Source of the DNA: Microbacterium sp. LWH3-1.2
GTDB taxonomy: Bacteria; Actinomycetota; Actinomycetes; Actinomycetales; Microbacteriaceae
Direction: 5' to 3'
DNA length: 64,000 nt
Assembly: GCF_040675855.1 (NCBI RefSeq)
Contig: NZ_JBEGIK010000001.1
Span: forward strand, 3,720,001-3,784,000
In this document: positions 15,733 to 24,190 of the stretch, piece by piece
Position numbering within the stretch: position 1 is the stretch's first letter
Layout of the letters: each line of letters opens with the position of its first letter
Notes under the pieces: generated by a model
Told to the model about the DNA's origin: nothing
The model's input: the letters and a program-made list of their open reading frames with translations, nothing else
Database searches by the model: none
Made by a program: the position numbers and the translations under genes

Positions 15733-16407
15733 GTGTCGGCCGAGCCCTCGGCGGGGAGCTCCCGGCGGTGGTTCGTCATCGTCGTCGCACTCATCCTCAT
15801 CGCCGGCCTCGCATTCGCGGTGGGGCGCTTCTCGACCTTCGGCTCCCAGGCGGCCGCGTCGGCTCCGGGCACCGAGTCTCCTGAGGCCGGGTTCTCCCGC
15901 GACATGCAGGTGCACCATGCGCAGGCGATCGAGATGGCGATGGAGATCTACGGCAAGACCGACGATGAAGAGCTGCGCGTGCTCTCGTACGACATCGCCA
16001 CCGGTCAGGCCGGCCAGCGCGGTGAGATGTACGACTGGCTGGTGCAGTGGGGTCTCCCCCAGTCCGGCGGGCCGATGATGCAGTGGATGGATGCCGGAGA
16101 CTCGGAGCACGCCCACGGCGGCTCGTCCGCCGAGCCGATGACCGATGAACAGGCTCAGGCGGCGATGGGCATGGCATCCGCCGACGAGATCGCCGCGCTG
16201 AAGGCGGCGACGGGCGTGGAGGCGGACTGCCAGTTCCTCACGCTGATGATCCGCCATCACGAGGGCGCGATCCCGATGGCCGAAGCGCTCCTCGAGCTCG
16301 GCACGGACCCGCGCGCCCTCGAGGTCGCGACCGCGATCAGGAACGGTCAGACCGCCGAGATCGACGCGATGCAGTCCATCCAGACGCGGCTCGGCTGCAC
16401 CAGCTGA
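15733..16407 (+). CDS. DUF305 family membrane-anchored protein
   Basis: A 224-residue protein with one N-terminal membrane segment (WFVIVVALILIAGLAFAVG) and an external helical DUF305 domain made of two related halves. Each half carries the family His-His pair: RDMQVHHAQAIEMAME and LMIRHHEGAIPMAEALL. A methionine- and histidine-rich stretch (MMQWMDAGDSEHAHGG) joins them. The DUF305 fold is ferritin-like and the histidines and methionines suggest metal binding. The start is the GTG at 15733, nine bases after the DUF3105 gene, so the two genes form an operon ending at the hairpin at 16431. Confidence 0.88.
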   Translation: MSAEPSAGSSRRWFVIVVALILIAGLAFAVGRFSTFGSQAAASAPGTESPEAGFSRDMQVHHAQAIEMAMEIYGKTDDEELRVLSYDIATGQAGQRGEMYDWLVQWGLPQSGGPMMQWMDAGDSEHAHGGSSAEPMTDEQAQAAMGMASADEIAALKAATGVEADCQFLTLMIRHHEGAIPMAEALLELGTDPRALEVATAIRNGQTAEIDAMQSIQTRLGCTS

Positions 16408-16430
16408 CCTGGGGCGATCACCCCATCGGA

Positions 16431-16477
16431 AACGGATGCCGCGAGCCTGCGTGAGACGCAGGCCCGCGGCATCCGTT
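16431..16477. terminator. Bidirectional terminator between DUF305 and sugar permease genes
   Basis: AACGGATGCCGCG (16431-16443) pairs with CGCGGCATCCGTT (16465-16477); inside it GCCTGCG-TGAGA-CGCAGGC extends the stem by seven more pairs with one A/C mismatch. The stem of about 20 bp lies between two converging genes and again uses the GGATGC/GCATCC pair. Confidence 0.85.
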
Positions 16478-16487
16478 CTCTGAAGTG

Positions 16488-17465
16488 TCAGCCCTTCGTC
16501 GCGCCGGCCATGAGCCCGCGCACGAAGAACCGCTGCAGTGCGAGGAACACGATGATCGGCACGAACAGCACGAGGAACGCGCCCGCCGAAACGAGGAACC
16601 ACTGGTTGCCCCAGGTGCCGGACAAGGAGTTCAGCGTCTGCGTCATCGGCAGTGATGTCGTCGGGGCGAAGATCGTCGCGACGAGCAGGTCGTTCCACAC
16701 CCAGATGAACTCGAGGATGGCGAACGACGCGAGCGCGGGCGTCGCCAGCGGCAGGATGATTCGGAAGAAGATCTGCCCGTGCCCCGCGCCGTCGACGCGA
16801 GCCGCCTCGATCACGTCGGAGGGGATCTCCGAGATGAAGTTGTGCAGGAGGAAGATCGCCAGCGGCATCGCGAAGATGACGTGGGCGATCCACACCGTCG
16901 CGAAGCTGTGGTCGACCTCGCGCATCTCGAGCCCAGGGAAGATCTGCACGTCGCCGATCTCGAGGCCCCTCGAGAACAGACTCAAGAGCGGCACGAGCGC
17001 CATCTGGATCGGGACGATCTGGAGGGCGAACACCGCGACGAACAGGAACCCGCGGCCCTTGAAGTCCATCCACGCGAACGCATACGCGGCCAGCGACGCG
17101 ACGGCCAGGGCGAAGATCGTGACCGGGATCGTTATCGCGAGCGAGTTCAGGAAGGACTCGCCCAGCGTCAGGGCGGTGCCGCCCGACGTCAACGCGTCCT
17201 GGTAGTTGCCGAGCGTGAAGTCGGGGTTGGTGAAGACCGTCCACCAGCCTGATGTCGCCGAGTCGGCACCTGGGCGGAACGACGTGATGAGCAGGCCGAG
17301 CGTCGGGATGGTCCACAGGAACGCGATCGCGACGGCGAAGATGGTGGCCAGCGGCGAGGTCAGCCGCTTGTGCGCGAGCGCCTCGTTGCGACGCGTCTCA
17401 CGCGCGATCCTCCGCGCCTCCGCCTTGGTGTTCTGCGGCGTGGTCTTGGAGTCGACGGCGGTCAT
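16488..17465 (-). CDS. Carbohydrate ABC transporter permease, MalG/AglG type
   Basis: Second membrane subunit of a CUT1 sugar importer. About 325 residues with a charged cytoplasmic N-terminus, six hydrophobic segments and the ATPase-contacting EAA loop EAARVDGAGHGQIFFRIILPLA. The start was placed at ATG 17465, whose A is the last base of the upstream permease stop (TGATG); GGGAGG lies seven bases before it, and a GTG at 17468 is also possible. Its partners are the permease at 17465-18808 and the lipoprotein at 18901. No ATPase gene is nearby, so a shared MsiK-type ATPase elsewhere probably energises it. Confidence 0.92.
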   Translation of the reverse strand: MTAVDSKTTPQNTKAEARRIARETRRNEALAHKRLTSPLATIFAVAIAFLWTIPTLGLLITSFRPGADSATSGWWTVFTNPDFTLGNYQDALTSGGTALTLGESFLNSLAITIPVTIFALAVASLAAYAFAWMDFKGRGFLFVAVFALQIVPIQMALVPLLSLFSRGLEIGDVQIFPGLEMREVDHSFATVWIAHVIFAMPLAIFLLHNFISEIPSDVIEAARVDGAGHGQIFFRIILPLATPALASFAILEFIWVWNDLLVATIFAPTTSLPMTQTLNSLSGTWGNQWFLVSAGAFLVLFVPIIVFLALQRFFVRGLMAGATKG

Positions 17466-18808
17466 CACCGCACCTCCCTCTGCTTACGCAGCTGCAAGAC
17501 GTTGTAGATGATCAGTGGTGTCACGAAGACGAAGATCAGCACGGCGAGCGCCGCCGAGTGTCCGTAGCTCTGGAACCGCTGCTGCTGATTGACCATCTCG
17601 AAACCGAGCACTGTCGAGTTCGCCCGCCCGCCGGTCATCACCGCCACGATGTCGTACAGTTTCAGGGCGGCGATGGTGACCGTCGTCAAGACGACGATGA
17701 TCGACGTGCGGATGCCCGGCACCGTCACGTTGATGAACCGCTGCCAGGCCGAGGTGCCGTCGAGCTGGGCCGCTTCGAGCTGCTCCACCGGCACCGCCTT
17801 CATCGCCGCCGAGAGCACGACCATCGCGAATCCGGTCTGCGCCCAGACGAAAGCGAACAGCAGGCAGAACGTGTTGACCAGGGGCCAGATGTCCAGCCAC
17901 GGCACGGGCTGACCGCCGAACGCCACCACGATCGCGTTGAGGGTTCCGATCTGCTCGCCCTGGCGGTAGTCGTAGACGAACTTCCAGATGAGGCTGATGC
18001 TCACCGGGGCGATCGCGAACGGCATGAACACCAGCAGCTTCAGCAGCCGTTCGCCGCGCGCCCGCTCCATGAAGGCCGCGTACGCCAGGCCGACGACCGT
18101 CGCGAAGACCGGTGCGAAGATCGCCCAGATGAGGGTGTTGATGATGGACCAGAACCCCTGCGGGTTCGTGAAGGCCCACACGTAGTTCTCCAGGCCGACG
18201 AAGTTCTCCCCGGTCTTGTCGAAGAAAGACTGGATGATGGTCGCGATGCTCGGATAGACGAGGCCGACGAGGATCGCGATGGCGGCGGGCGCCATGAAGA
18301 GCGTCAGCTGGTACAGATAGCCGGCGCCCTGGCTCGCCCGGTAGTCGGCCCAGAACAACAGGCCACCGGCGATGAGGGCGATCGCGATCACGTAGATCAC
18401 GGCGCCCTGGTATGGCCGCAGCATCATGAACGCGAGGAACGGGATCGCGAAGCACGAGATGAGCCGCAGCCAGAAGTAGCCCCGGCCGGCGCGCGGTGCG
18501 TACTCGATCAGCACCAGGAGGATGCCGACCACCGCAGCGAAGATCACCAGGATGATGGGGATCTGGACGATCGGCCCCATGTTGCCGATCCACTGGAAGA
18601 ACGAGTTGTACGAGAATCCGAGCGAGACCGGTCGCGCGTCCGGGTTCGGGGGGCTGAGCAGGAGGAAGACGATCAGTGCCGCGATCAGGATGAGCCCGAT
18701 CGTGACGACGAGTCGCGTCGTCCGGCGCGACGGAGGCTTCCGTCCTCCGCGTTCCGGCGGAGGCGTGCCCTGCGCCTGGTCGGCCGCCGATGTTGTGGTC
18801 TGAGACAT
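17465..18808 (-). CDS. Carbohydrate ABC transporter permease, MalF/AglF type with extra N-terminal helices
   Basis: First membrane subunit of the CUT1 importer, 447 residues. That is longer than a minimal permease because about 170 residues with several hydrophobic segments precede the core that begins at YLYQLTLFMAPAAIAILVGL. The EAA loop is EQLEAAQLDGTSAWQRFINVTVPG. GGAAGG six bases before the ATG at 18808 fixes the start; the longer frame to 18865 lacks such a site. An N-terminal multi-helix extension is found in MalF and in alpha-glucoside AglF proteins, so an alpha-glucoside substrate is possible but unproven. Confidence 0.92.
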   Translation of the reverse strand: MSQTTTSAADQAQGTPPPERGGRKPPSRRTTRLVVTIGLILIAALIVFLLLSPPNPDARPVSLGFSYNSFFQWIGNMGPIVQIPIILVIFAAVVGILLVLIEYAPRAGRGYFWLRLISCFAIPFLAFMMLRPYQGAVIYVIAIALIAGGLLFWADYRASQGAGYLYQLTLFMAPAAIAILVGLVYPSIATIIQSFFDKTGENFVGLENYVWAFTNPQGFWSIINTLIWAIFAPVFATVVGLAYAAFMERARGERLLKLLVFMPFAIAPVSISLIWKFVYDYRQGEQIGTLNAIVVAFGGQPVPWLDIWPLVNTFCLLFAFVWAQTGFAMVVLSAAMKAVPVEQLEAAQLDGTSAWQRFINVTVPGIRTSIIVVLTTVTIAALKLYDIVAVMTGGRANSTVLGFEMVNQQQRFQSYGHSAALAVLIFVFVTPLIIYNVLQLRKQREVR

Positions 18809-18852
18809 GTTTCGCCTTCCCCCGTCGACGTCGACGGATGAATCACCCCGAC

Positions 18853-18885
18853 GCCGGGGCCGCACGTCGAGCGTGCGGACCCGGC
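18853..18885 (-). terminator. Intercistronic hairpin behind the sugar-binding lipoprotein gene
   Basis: GCCGGGGCCGCACG and CGTGCGGACCCGGC pair over 14 positions with one mismatch around the loop TCGAG. It lies in the 92-bp gap between the binding-protein gene and the first permease gene. Such a stem can lower permease expression relative to the binding protein by partial termination or by protecting the upstream mRNA. Confidence 0.6.
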
Positions 18886-18900
18886 ACCGGTTGCGGTGGA

Positions 18901-20241
18901 TCAGTCCTGATATCCCGCCTGGATGTCGCTCAGGACCTGCGGCGTCGGCTTGCCGTCGATCCAGTCGACCATGCCGCGCCAGAACGAGCCCGAGCCGACG
19001 GTCGCCGGCATCAGGTCGGAGGCGTCGAAGCGGAACACCGTGTTCGAGTCCTGCACGATCTTCATCGCCTCGGTCAGGAACTCGCTCGATGCCAGCGTCG
19101 GGTCGGCACCGGTGTTGGCCGAGATGGCACCGCCGAGCTTCACGCGCGCGTCGGCGAACTCCGGCGTCGACATGAATTCGAGCACCTGCTGCGTTGCCGC
19201 ATCATCCGAGAACGCGGTCACCAGTTCGCCGCCGCCTTCGACCGCGAGCTCGCCTGCTTCCGGGCCGGGGAGCAGGAAGGCGTACACGTCGCCATCCGGT
19301 CCGACCTCCGGCGTCGCGCCGTCTGCCGTCTTCGCAGTGAGGAAGTTGGCCGTGAGGAAGGATGCCTGGTGGGTCAGCGCGCACGTGCCGTTCGCCACAG
19401 CGGCAGCGATGGGGTCACCGAATGCCGTCGAGTTGATGCTCTTGACATCGCCGAATCCTGCGTTGACGTAGTCCGGATTGAGCAGGATCTCGCCTACGGA
19501 GTCGAATGCCGCCTCGATGTCGGGGTCGGTGAAGGGCGTGTCTCCGGCTGCCCAGCTGTCATACACGTCCGGTCCGGCCTGACGCAGCACGAGGTCCTCG
19601 ACCCAGTCCGTCCCGGGCCACCCGGACGCGGCCTCGGAGAAGAATCCGGCGCACCACGGCGGCTCGCCGGTCTTCTCGCGAATGGTGTCGGTCAGCGTGA
19701 TGAGCTCGTCCCACGTCGTCGCCGGCTCGACGCCCCACTCGGCGAAGCTCTTCGGCGAGTACCAGACGTAGCCTTTCAGATTGGCCAGCATCGGTGCGGC
19801 GTAGAACGTACCGTCCACCGAGCCCGTGTCCTTCCAGATGGAGGACCAGTACTCGTCGACGTTGGCCTCGACCTCCGCCGTGCCCTCCTTGACCTCGCCG
19901 GTCTCGACGAGCGAGCGGAAGAGGCCCGGCTGCGGCACGATGGCGATGTCGGGCGCGGATCCGCCTGCCACCTTGGTGACGATGTTGCCCTCGAACCCCT
20001 TGTCACCGGTGTAGTTGACGGTGATGCCGGTGTCCTCCTCGAACTGTTCGAAGGTCTTCTGGAGGTTCTCCGCCTCCGAGCCGGTGATGCCGCCGGCGAT
20101 CTCGACGGTCTCTCCTTCGACCGAGCCGCTGTCGCCGCCCTCATCGCCGCCTTCGGCGCATCCGGCGAGGGTGAGTGCTGCGACGGCTGTCAGTCCCAGT
20201 GCGATGTAGCCGTGTCGACGGCGGGATCGCAGTGCAGTCAT
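18901..20241 (-). CDS. Extracellular sugar-binding lipoprotein of a CUT1 ABC transporter
   Basis: A 446-residue solute-binding protein. The signal peptide ends in the lipobox LTLAGC, followed by a Gly/Asp/Ser-rich linker. The mature protein has the cluster-B sugar-binding pattern: FEQFEEDTGITVNYTGDKGFEGN, APDIAIVPQPG, YVWYSPKSFAEWGVEPATTWDEL and a late SDDAATQQVLEFMSTPEF. GAGGAGG precedes the ATG at 20241. It is the first gene of the three-gene importer and sits under a LacI-type palindrome. The ligand is not deducible; resemblance of the operon to alpha-glucoside (AglEFG) systems is a weak hint. Confidence 0.92.
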   Translation of the reverse strand: MTALRSRRRHGYIALGLTAVAALTLAGCAEGGDEGGDSGSVEGETVEIAGGITGSEAENLQKTFEQFEEDTGITVNYTGDKGFEGNIVTKVAGGSAPDIAIVPQPGLFRSLVETGEVKEGTAEVEANVDEYWSSIWKDTGSVDGTFYAAPMLANLKGYVWYSPKSFAEWGVEPATTWDELITLTDTIREKTGEPPWCAGFFSEAASGWPGTDWVEDLVLRQAGPDVYDSWAAGDTPFTDPDIEAAFDSVGEILLNPDYVNAGFGDVKSINSTAFGDPIAAAVANGTCALTHQASFLTANFLTAKTADGATPEVGPDGDVYAFLLPGPEAGELAVEGGGELVTAFSDDAATQQVLEFMSTPEFADARVKLGGAISANTGADPTLASSEFLTEAMKIVQDSNTVFRFDASDLMPATVGSGSFWRGMVDWIDGKPTPQVLSDIQAGYQD

Positions 20242-20300
20242 GTGTCTGCCTCCTCGTTGAGTTGCGGAGCCGCCTCTCGGACTCCGCACATATGTGATCG

Positions 20301-20312
20301 GGAACCGATTCC
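20301..20312 (-). promoter_or_regulatory. LacI-type operator in the sugar importer promoter
   Basis: GGAACCGATTCC is a one-mismatch palindrome with the central CG typical of LacI/GalR sites. On the minus strand a TTGAGC hexamer (20315-20320) and a CATATG/CACATA -10 candidate flank it at about 17-19 bp spacing, so a bound repressor would sit between -35 and -10 of the importer promoter. Confidence 0.75.
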
Positions 20313-20421
20313 ATGCTCAAACTAGGGGATGCCGCAAGGGCACACAATGACCCCACATCACAAGTCGGTAAATAGCGTCTCCCGTACTGGTGGGAGGTGC
20401 GCAATCCCGGCACAATGACCC

Positions 20422-20437
20422 CTGGAACCGGTTCCAG
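20422..20437 (+). promoter_or_regulatory. LacI-type operator in front of the lacI-family gene
   Basis: CTGGAACCGGTTCCAG is a perfect 16-bp palindrome sharing the GGAACC core with the box at 20301. It directly follows a CACAATGACCCC string (20411-20422) that is repeated at 20343-20354 and may include a -10 (CACAAT). The box would lie at the start point of the regulator transcript, which fits autoregulation. Confidence 0.75.
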
Positions 20438-20483
20438 AATCCCGGGCGCCGGCGGCGTCCCCGGGCGGGTGAGGGAGGACCCG

Positions 20484-21533
20484 ATGGCGGGCATCGCCGA
20501 TGTTGCGCGGGCGGCAGGCGTCTCGAAGTCGACGGCGTCGCGCGCGCTCACGGGCTCGGGCTACGTCTCCGCCGCCACCCGCCAGCGGGTCAGGGATGCC
20601 GCGGCCGCCCTGGGCTACGTGCCCACCACGAGCGCCGTGAGCCTCGTGACCGGACGCACGCAGACCGTGGGTGTCGTCATGCCGTCGCTCGACCGGTGGT
20701 TCTTCTCCCAGGTGCTGGAGGGCATCCAGGACGCGCTGCTCGAGCGACGATACGATCTCGCCCTCTACGGGGCGCCACCCGAGTCGGCGGCGCGCCGCGA
20801 GATGTTCGAGCATTTCCTCGCCCGCAAGAGGTTCGACGGCCTGATCGCGGTCGGCATCGAACCCAACGCGCGTGAGCTCGAACGGCTGGTCGCGTTCGGC
20901 AAGCCGGTGGTGGCGGTCGGCGGTTACGACGTCGGCACCAATGCGGTCTCGATCGACGATGCGGCGGCCGCCACCATCGCCACCGACCACGTCCTCGGCC
21001 TCGGGCATCGCAAGGTCGTCTTCCTCGGCGGCGACCCCGACGGGCGGCACACCAGCTTCGGCGACGGCCGGCGCCTGGACGGGTATCTCTCGGCGATGCG
21101 CGAGGCCGGGCTGGAGGCATCCGCTCGCCATGTCCACTCCGAGGTGACGATGCCCGGCGGCTACGGCGCCGCCGTCGAGCTGCTCGGCGATCGCCGGACG
21201 CGCCCGACGGCGATCGTCGGGGTGTGCGACGAAGTCGCGGTCGGCACGATCATCGCGGCCCGGCGCCTCGGCATCCGCGTGCCCGAGCGCCTGAGTGTGA
21301 TCGGCATCGACGACCACGCCTACGCCGAGATGTTCTCGCTCACCACGCTGCAGCAGCGTCCGCACCAGCAGGGACGCGCCGCGGTACAGCTGCTCATGTG
21401 GCAGCTCGACGACCCGGATGCGCCCACTCATCGCCTGTACGAGTCGTCGCCGCTCGTGGTGCGCAATTCCACCGCACCCGTCGACGACGACGCGTCCGCG
21501 GTCATCGGCGTCGGCCCGCTCGGCACCGCCTGA
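20484..21533 (+). CDS. LacI-family transcriptional regulator of the sugar importer
   Basis: A 349-residue repressor. Residues 3-50 form the LacI helix-turn-helix (IADVARAAGVSKSTASRALTG) with hinge region, followed by a periplasmic-binding-protein-like effector domain with TQTVGVVMPSLDRWFFSQVL, GLGHRKVVFLGGD and LSVIGIDDHAYAEMFSLTTL. GAGGGAGGA precedes the ATG at 20484; the frame upstream of it runs through the operator and is not used. It faces the sugar importer across a 242-bp gap with two matching palindromes, so it very likely represses that operon and itself until a sugar binds. Confidence 0.93.
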   Translation: MAGIADVARAAGVSKSTASRALTGSGYVSAATRQRVRDAAAALGYVPTTSAVSLVTGRTQTVGVVMPSLDRWFFSQVLEGIQDALLERRYDLALYGAPPESAARREMFEHFLARKRFDGLIAVGIEPNARELERLVAFGKPVVAVGGYDVGTNAVSIDDAAAATIATDHVLGLGHRKVVFLGGDPDGRHTSFGDGRRLDGYLSAMREAGLEASARHVHSEVTMPGGYGAAVELLGDRRTRPTAIVGVCDEVAVGTIIAARRLGIRVPERLSVIGIDDHAYAEMFSLTTLQQRPHQQGRAAVQLLMWQLDDPDAPTHRLYESSPLVVRNSTAPVDDDASAVIGVGPLGTA

Positions 21534-21545
21534 GCCCGCAGGCGA

Positions 21546-21580
21546 CGAAGGCCCCGGATGCCGAGCATCCGGGGCCTTCG
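21546..21580. terminator. Bidirectional terminator between lacI-type gene and rplL
   Basis: CGAAGGCCCCGGATGC and GCATCCGGGGCCTTCG form a perfect 16-bp stem with loop CGA between two converging genes. The stem again contains the GGATGC/GCATCC pair. Confidence 0.9.
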
Positions 21581-21607
21581 TGGAATCGCTGCAGAAGCAG
21601 CGCGGGA

Positions 21608-21994
21608 TTACTTGAGGGTGACCGTCGCGCCGGCCTCTTCGAGAGCGGCCTTCGCCTTGTCGGCGGTCTCCTTGTTGGCGCCCTCGAGGACGGCCTTCGG
21701 AGCACCGTCGACGACGGCCTTCGCCTCACCGAGGCCGAGCGAGGTGAGCTCGCGGACGACCTTGATGACCTGGATCTTCTTGTCGCCGGCGGCCTCGAGG
21801 ACGACGTCGAACGAGTCCTTCTCCTCGACCTCTTCCGGAGCGGCACCGGCGGGCGCGCCCGCAGCGGCAACCGCGACCGGGGCGGCGGCGGTGACGTCGA
21901 AGGTCTCCTCGAACGCCTTGACGAACTCGCTGAGCTCGATGAGCGTGAGCTCCTTGAACGCGTCGAGCAGCTCCTCAGTGCTGAGCTTTGCCAT
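21608..21994 (-). CDS. rplL: Ribosomal protein bL12 (L7/L12)
   Basis: The 128-residue stalk protein of the large ribosomal subunit that recruits translation GTPases. It has the N-terminal dimer domain ([21 protein letters not shown]), an alanine-rich hinge and the C-terminal domain with [21 protein letters not shown]. It lies 42 bp after rplJ and ends at the strong hairpin at 21546. Confidence 0.98.
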   Translation of the reverse strand: MAKLSTEELLDAFKELTLIELSEFVKAFEETFDVTAAAPVAVAAAGAPAGAAPEEVEEKDSFDVVLEAAGDKKIQVIKVVRELTSLGLGEAKAVVDGAPKAVLEGANKETADKAKAALEEAGATVTLK

Positions 21995-22036
21995 GATGTT
22001 TCTCCTTGATAGTGGTTTGCTATGCCGAGGCCGTTA

Positions 22037-22552
22037 TCAGGCCGCGGACTCCTGCTTCTCGCGCAGCGCGTCGACCGTGCGGACGGCCTTCGACGGAAGC
22101 GCATTGAAGACGTATGCCGCCTTGGTCATCGAGGCCTTCATCGCACCGGCGAGCTTCGCCAGCAGGACTTCACGGCTCTCGAGGTCGGCGAGCTTGTTGA
22201 CCTCGTCAGCGCTCAGGGGGTTTCCGTCGAAGAAACCGCCCTTGATCACGAGAAGAGGGTGTGCCTTGGCGAAGGCACGGAGACCCTTCGCGACGGAGAC
22301 CGGGTCACCGTGCACGAATGCGATGGCCGACGGACCCTTGAGGTCGTCGTCCAGCGACGTGATCCCCGCGTTGTTCGCGGCGATCTTGGTCAGCGTGTTC
22401 TTCACCACGGCGTATTCCGCGTCCTGACGGATGCTGTTGCGCAGCTCCTTGAGCTGGGCAACCGTCAGACCGCGGTACTCGGTCAGCAGAACGGCGGTCG
22501 AGTCCTCGAAGTTCTTCGTGAGCTCGGCGACCGATGCTTCCTTCTGCGCCAT
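22037..22552 (-). CDS. rplJ: Ribosomal protein uL10
   Basis: uL10 anchors bL12 dimers to the 23S rRNA stalk base. The 171-residue protein begins [20 protein letters not shown] with AAGGAG upstream of the ATG at 22552 and contains [17 protein letters not shown]. The open frame extends further upstream but only through the leader. It is transcribed with rplL from a promoter more than 200 bp upstream, behind an attenuator. Confidence 0.97.
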   Translation of the reverse strand: MAQKEASVAELTKNFEDSTAVLLTEYRGLTVAQLKELRNSIRQDAEYAVVKNTLTKIAANNAGITSLDDDLKGPSAIAFVHGDPVSVAKGLRAFAKAHPLLVIKGGFFDGNPLSADEVNKLADLESREVLLAKLAGAMKASMTKAAYVFNALPSKAVRTVDALREKQESAA

Positions 22553-22775
22553 GGCCACTCCTTGTGTGAATGAGACGCTCCGCGGTGGCGGGGCGCCGGC
22601 CGGAGGCATCCGCTCATCTGCTCGTCGCGGCAACAAAAAAGCTCCGGCGCAAGCGCACGGAGCAGGATTCCTGAATCAGGAGAATCGTTCGTGACACCTG
22701 CGCGGGCCCCTGCGTTGCAGAGCTTCGATCTCCATGCGTTCGCACGCACGTCGATGACCGGCGGTCTTCGGCTCC
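22553..22775 (-). promoter_or_regulatory. rplJL leader with intrinsic attenuator (L10-leader type)
   Basis: The untranslated leader of rplJ contains, on the minus strand, a TCCTGA-T-TCAGGA stem (near 22668-22682) followed by a terminator: GCTCCG (22658-22663 on the other strand) pairs with CGGAGC (22641-22646) around a G/C-rich inner stem, and six T residues follow at 22635-22640. A terminator about 80 bp before the start codon of the gene, inside the leader, is the mark of attenuation. The known L10 leader binds the L10-(L12)4 complex; that this one does so is inferred from position and structure. Confidence 0.8.
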
Positions 22776-22779
22776 CACC

Positions 22780-22808
22780 AGGGTACGTGATGGCGGGCCG
22801 ACCGCCAA
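22780..22808 (-). promoter_or_regulatory. Candidate promoter of rplJL
   Basis: On the minus strand TTGGCG (22803-22808) and TACCCT (22780-22785) are separated by exactly 17 bp, a good match to the actinobacterial housekeeping promoter (TTGnnn-17-TAnnnT). It would start transcription near 22773, giving a leader of about 220 nt that includes the attenuator. Confidence 0.65.
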
Positions 22809-22913
22809 ATCGAGCCCCATTGCGCGAGTCCGCCGGAAGGAGAAGGCTCGCACCGAGCCCACGCAACGACGAAGTCGCGCGGCCACGTCTGCCGAGCGAC
22901 GGAGAGGACGACG

Positions 22914-24134
22914 ATGTCTGCAAACAGGGCGGTGGCCTACAAGGGTCCGGGTGTCGTCGAGGTGATCGACACCGACTACCCCGAGTTCGAGCTGAAGGAC
23001 GGACCGGGCGTCAACCCGGCGAACGTGGGCAGGAAGGTGCCCCACGGCGCCATTCTGCGCACCGTCGCGACCAACATCTGCGGCTCCGATCAGCACATGG
23101 TGCGCGGACGCACCACCGCGCCCGAAGGGCTCGTGCTGGGCCACGAGATCACCGGCGAGGTTGTCGAGGTCGGCCCCGACGTCGAGTTCGTCAAGGTGGG
23201 CGACATCGTCTCGGTGCCGTTCAACATCGCCTGCGGCCGCTGCCGAAACTGCAAGGAGGGCAAGACCGGCATCTGCCTGAACGTCAACCCCGACCGACCC
23301 GGCTCCGCCTACGGCTACGTCGACATGGGCGGCTGGGTCGGCGGCCAGGCCGAGTACGCACTCGTCCCCTACGCGGACTGGAACCTGCTGGTCTTCCCCG
23401 ACCGCGACCAGGCACTCGAGAAGATCCTCGACCTCACCATGCTGTCCGACATCTTCCCCACCGGCTTTCACGGCGCCGTGACCGCGGGCGTCGGTCCCGG
23501 CTCGACCGTGTACATCGCCGGCGCCGGCCCCGTCGGACTGGCCGCGGCCGTCGGCGCGCAGCTGCTCGGCGCGGCGGCGGTCATCGTCGGGGACCTCAAC
23601 GAGGACCGCCTCGCGCAGGCGCGCTCGTTCGGCTGCGAGACGGTCGACGTGTCGAAGGGTGACCCGAAGGACCAGATCGCGCAGATCCTCGGCGTGCCCG
23701 AGGTCGACGCCGCGGTCGACGCGGTCGGCTTCGAAGCACGCGGACACGGCACGGATGCCTCGCACGAGGCGCCGGCGACCGTGCTCAACTCCCTCATGGA
23801 GATCACCGCCGCCGGCGGCGCGCTCGGCATCCCCGGCCTCTACGTCACCGGCGACCCGGGCGGCATCGACGAGGCCGCGAAGGTCGGCTCGCTGTCACTG
23901 CGGCTCGGCCTCGGCTGGGCCAAGTCGCTGTCGTTCACCACCGGGCAATGCCCGGTCATGAAATACAACCGACGGCTCATGATGGCGATCCTCCACGACA
24001 AGGTGCACATCGCCGACGCCGTCAACGCGACCCCGATCTCGCTCGCCGACGCCCCGCGCGGCTATGCCGAGTTCGACCAGGGCGCCGCGAAGAAATACGT
24101 GCTCAACCCGAACGGGTACATCACAACCGCTTGA
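22914..24134 (+). CDS. fdhA: Glutathione-independent formaldehyde dehydrogenase
   Basis: A zinc-dependent medium-chain dehydrogenase that oxidises formaldehyde to formate with tightly bound NAD and no thiol cofactor, as in Pseudomonas putida FDH. The 406-residue length matches. Catalytic zinc residues sit in NICGSDQHMVRGR and LGHEITGEV; the structural zinc loop is CGRCRNCKEGKTGIC. The Rossmann motif is VYIAGAGPVGLAAAVGAQLLG. The long insert including MGGWVGGQAEYALVPYADWN is typical of this subfamily. GAGAGGACGACG precedes the ATG. The GlcG/HbpS-like gene follows after a hairpin. Confidence 0.93.
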   Translation: MSANRAVAYKGPGVVEVIDTDYPEFELKDGPGVNPANVGRKVPHGAILRTVATNICGSDQHMVRGRTTAPEGLVLGHEITGEVVEVGPDVEFVKVGDIVSVPFNIACGRCRNCKEGKTGICLNVNPDRPGSAYGYVDMGGWVGGQAEYALVPYADWNLLVFPDRDQALEKILDLTMLSDIFPTGFHGAVTAGVGPGSTVYIAGAGPVGLAAAVGAQLLGAAAVIVGDLNEDRLAQARSFGCETVDVSKGDPKDQIAQILGVPEVDAAVDAVGFEARGHGTDASHEAPATVLNSLMEITAAGGALGIPGLYVTGDPGGIDEAAKVGSLSLRLGLGWAKSLSFTTGQCPVMKYNRRLMMAILHDKVHIADAVNATPISLADAPRGYAEFDQGAAKKYVLNPNGYITTA

Positions 24135-24139
24135 CCGCT

Positions 24140-24165
24140 CGGATGCCTCGGCCCCGAGGCATCCG
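24140..24165 (+). terminator. Hairpin between fdhA and the GlcG/HbpS-like gene
   Basis: CGGATGCCTCGG and CCGAGGCATCCG form a perfect 12-bp stem with a two-base spacer. It may end the fdhA transcript or partly attenuate the next gene, which starts 25 bp downstream. It is another GGATGC/GCATCC pair. Confidence 0.65.
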
Positions 24166-24190
24166 TCTCCCTCCCACGAAAGGAACTCCC

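Noticed and set aside
16488..20241. Missing ATPase as a sign of a broken sugar importer
   Set aside because: CUT1 importers in actinobacteria often share one MsiK-type ATPase encoded elsewhere, so the absence is normal.
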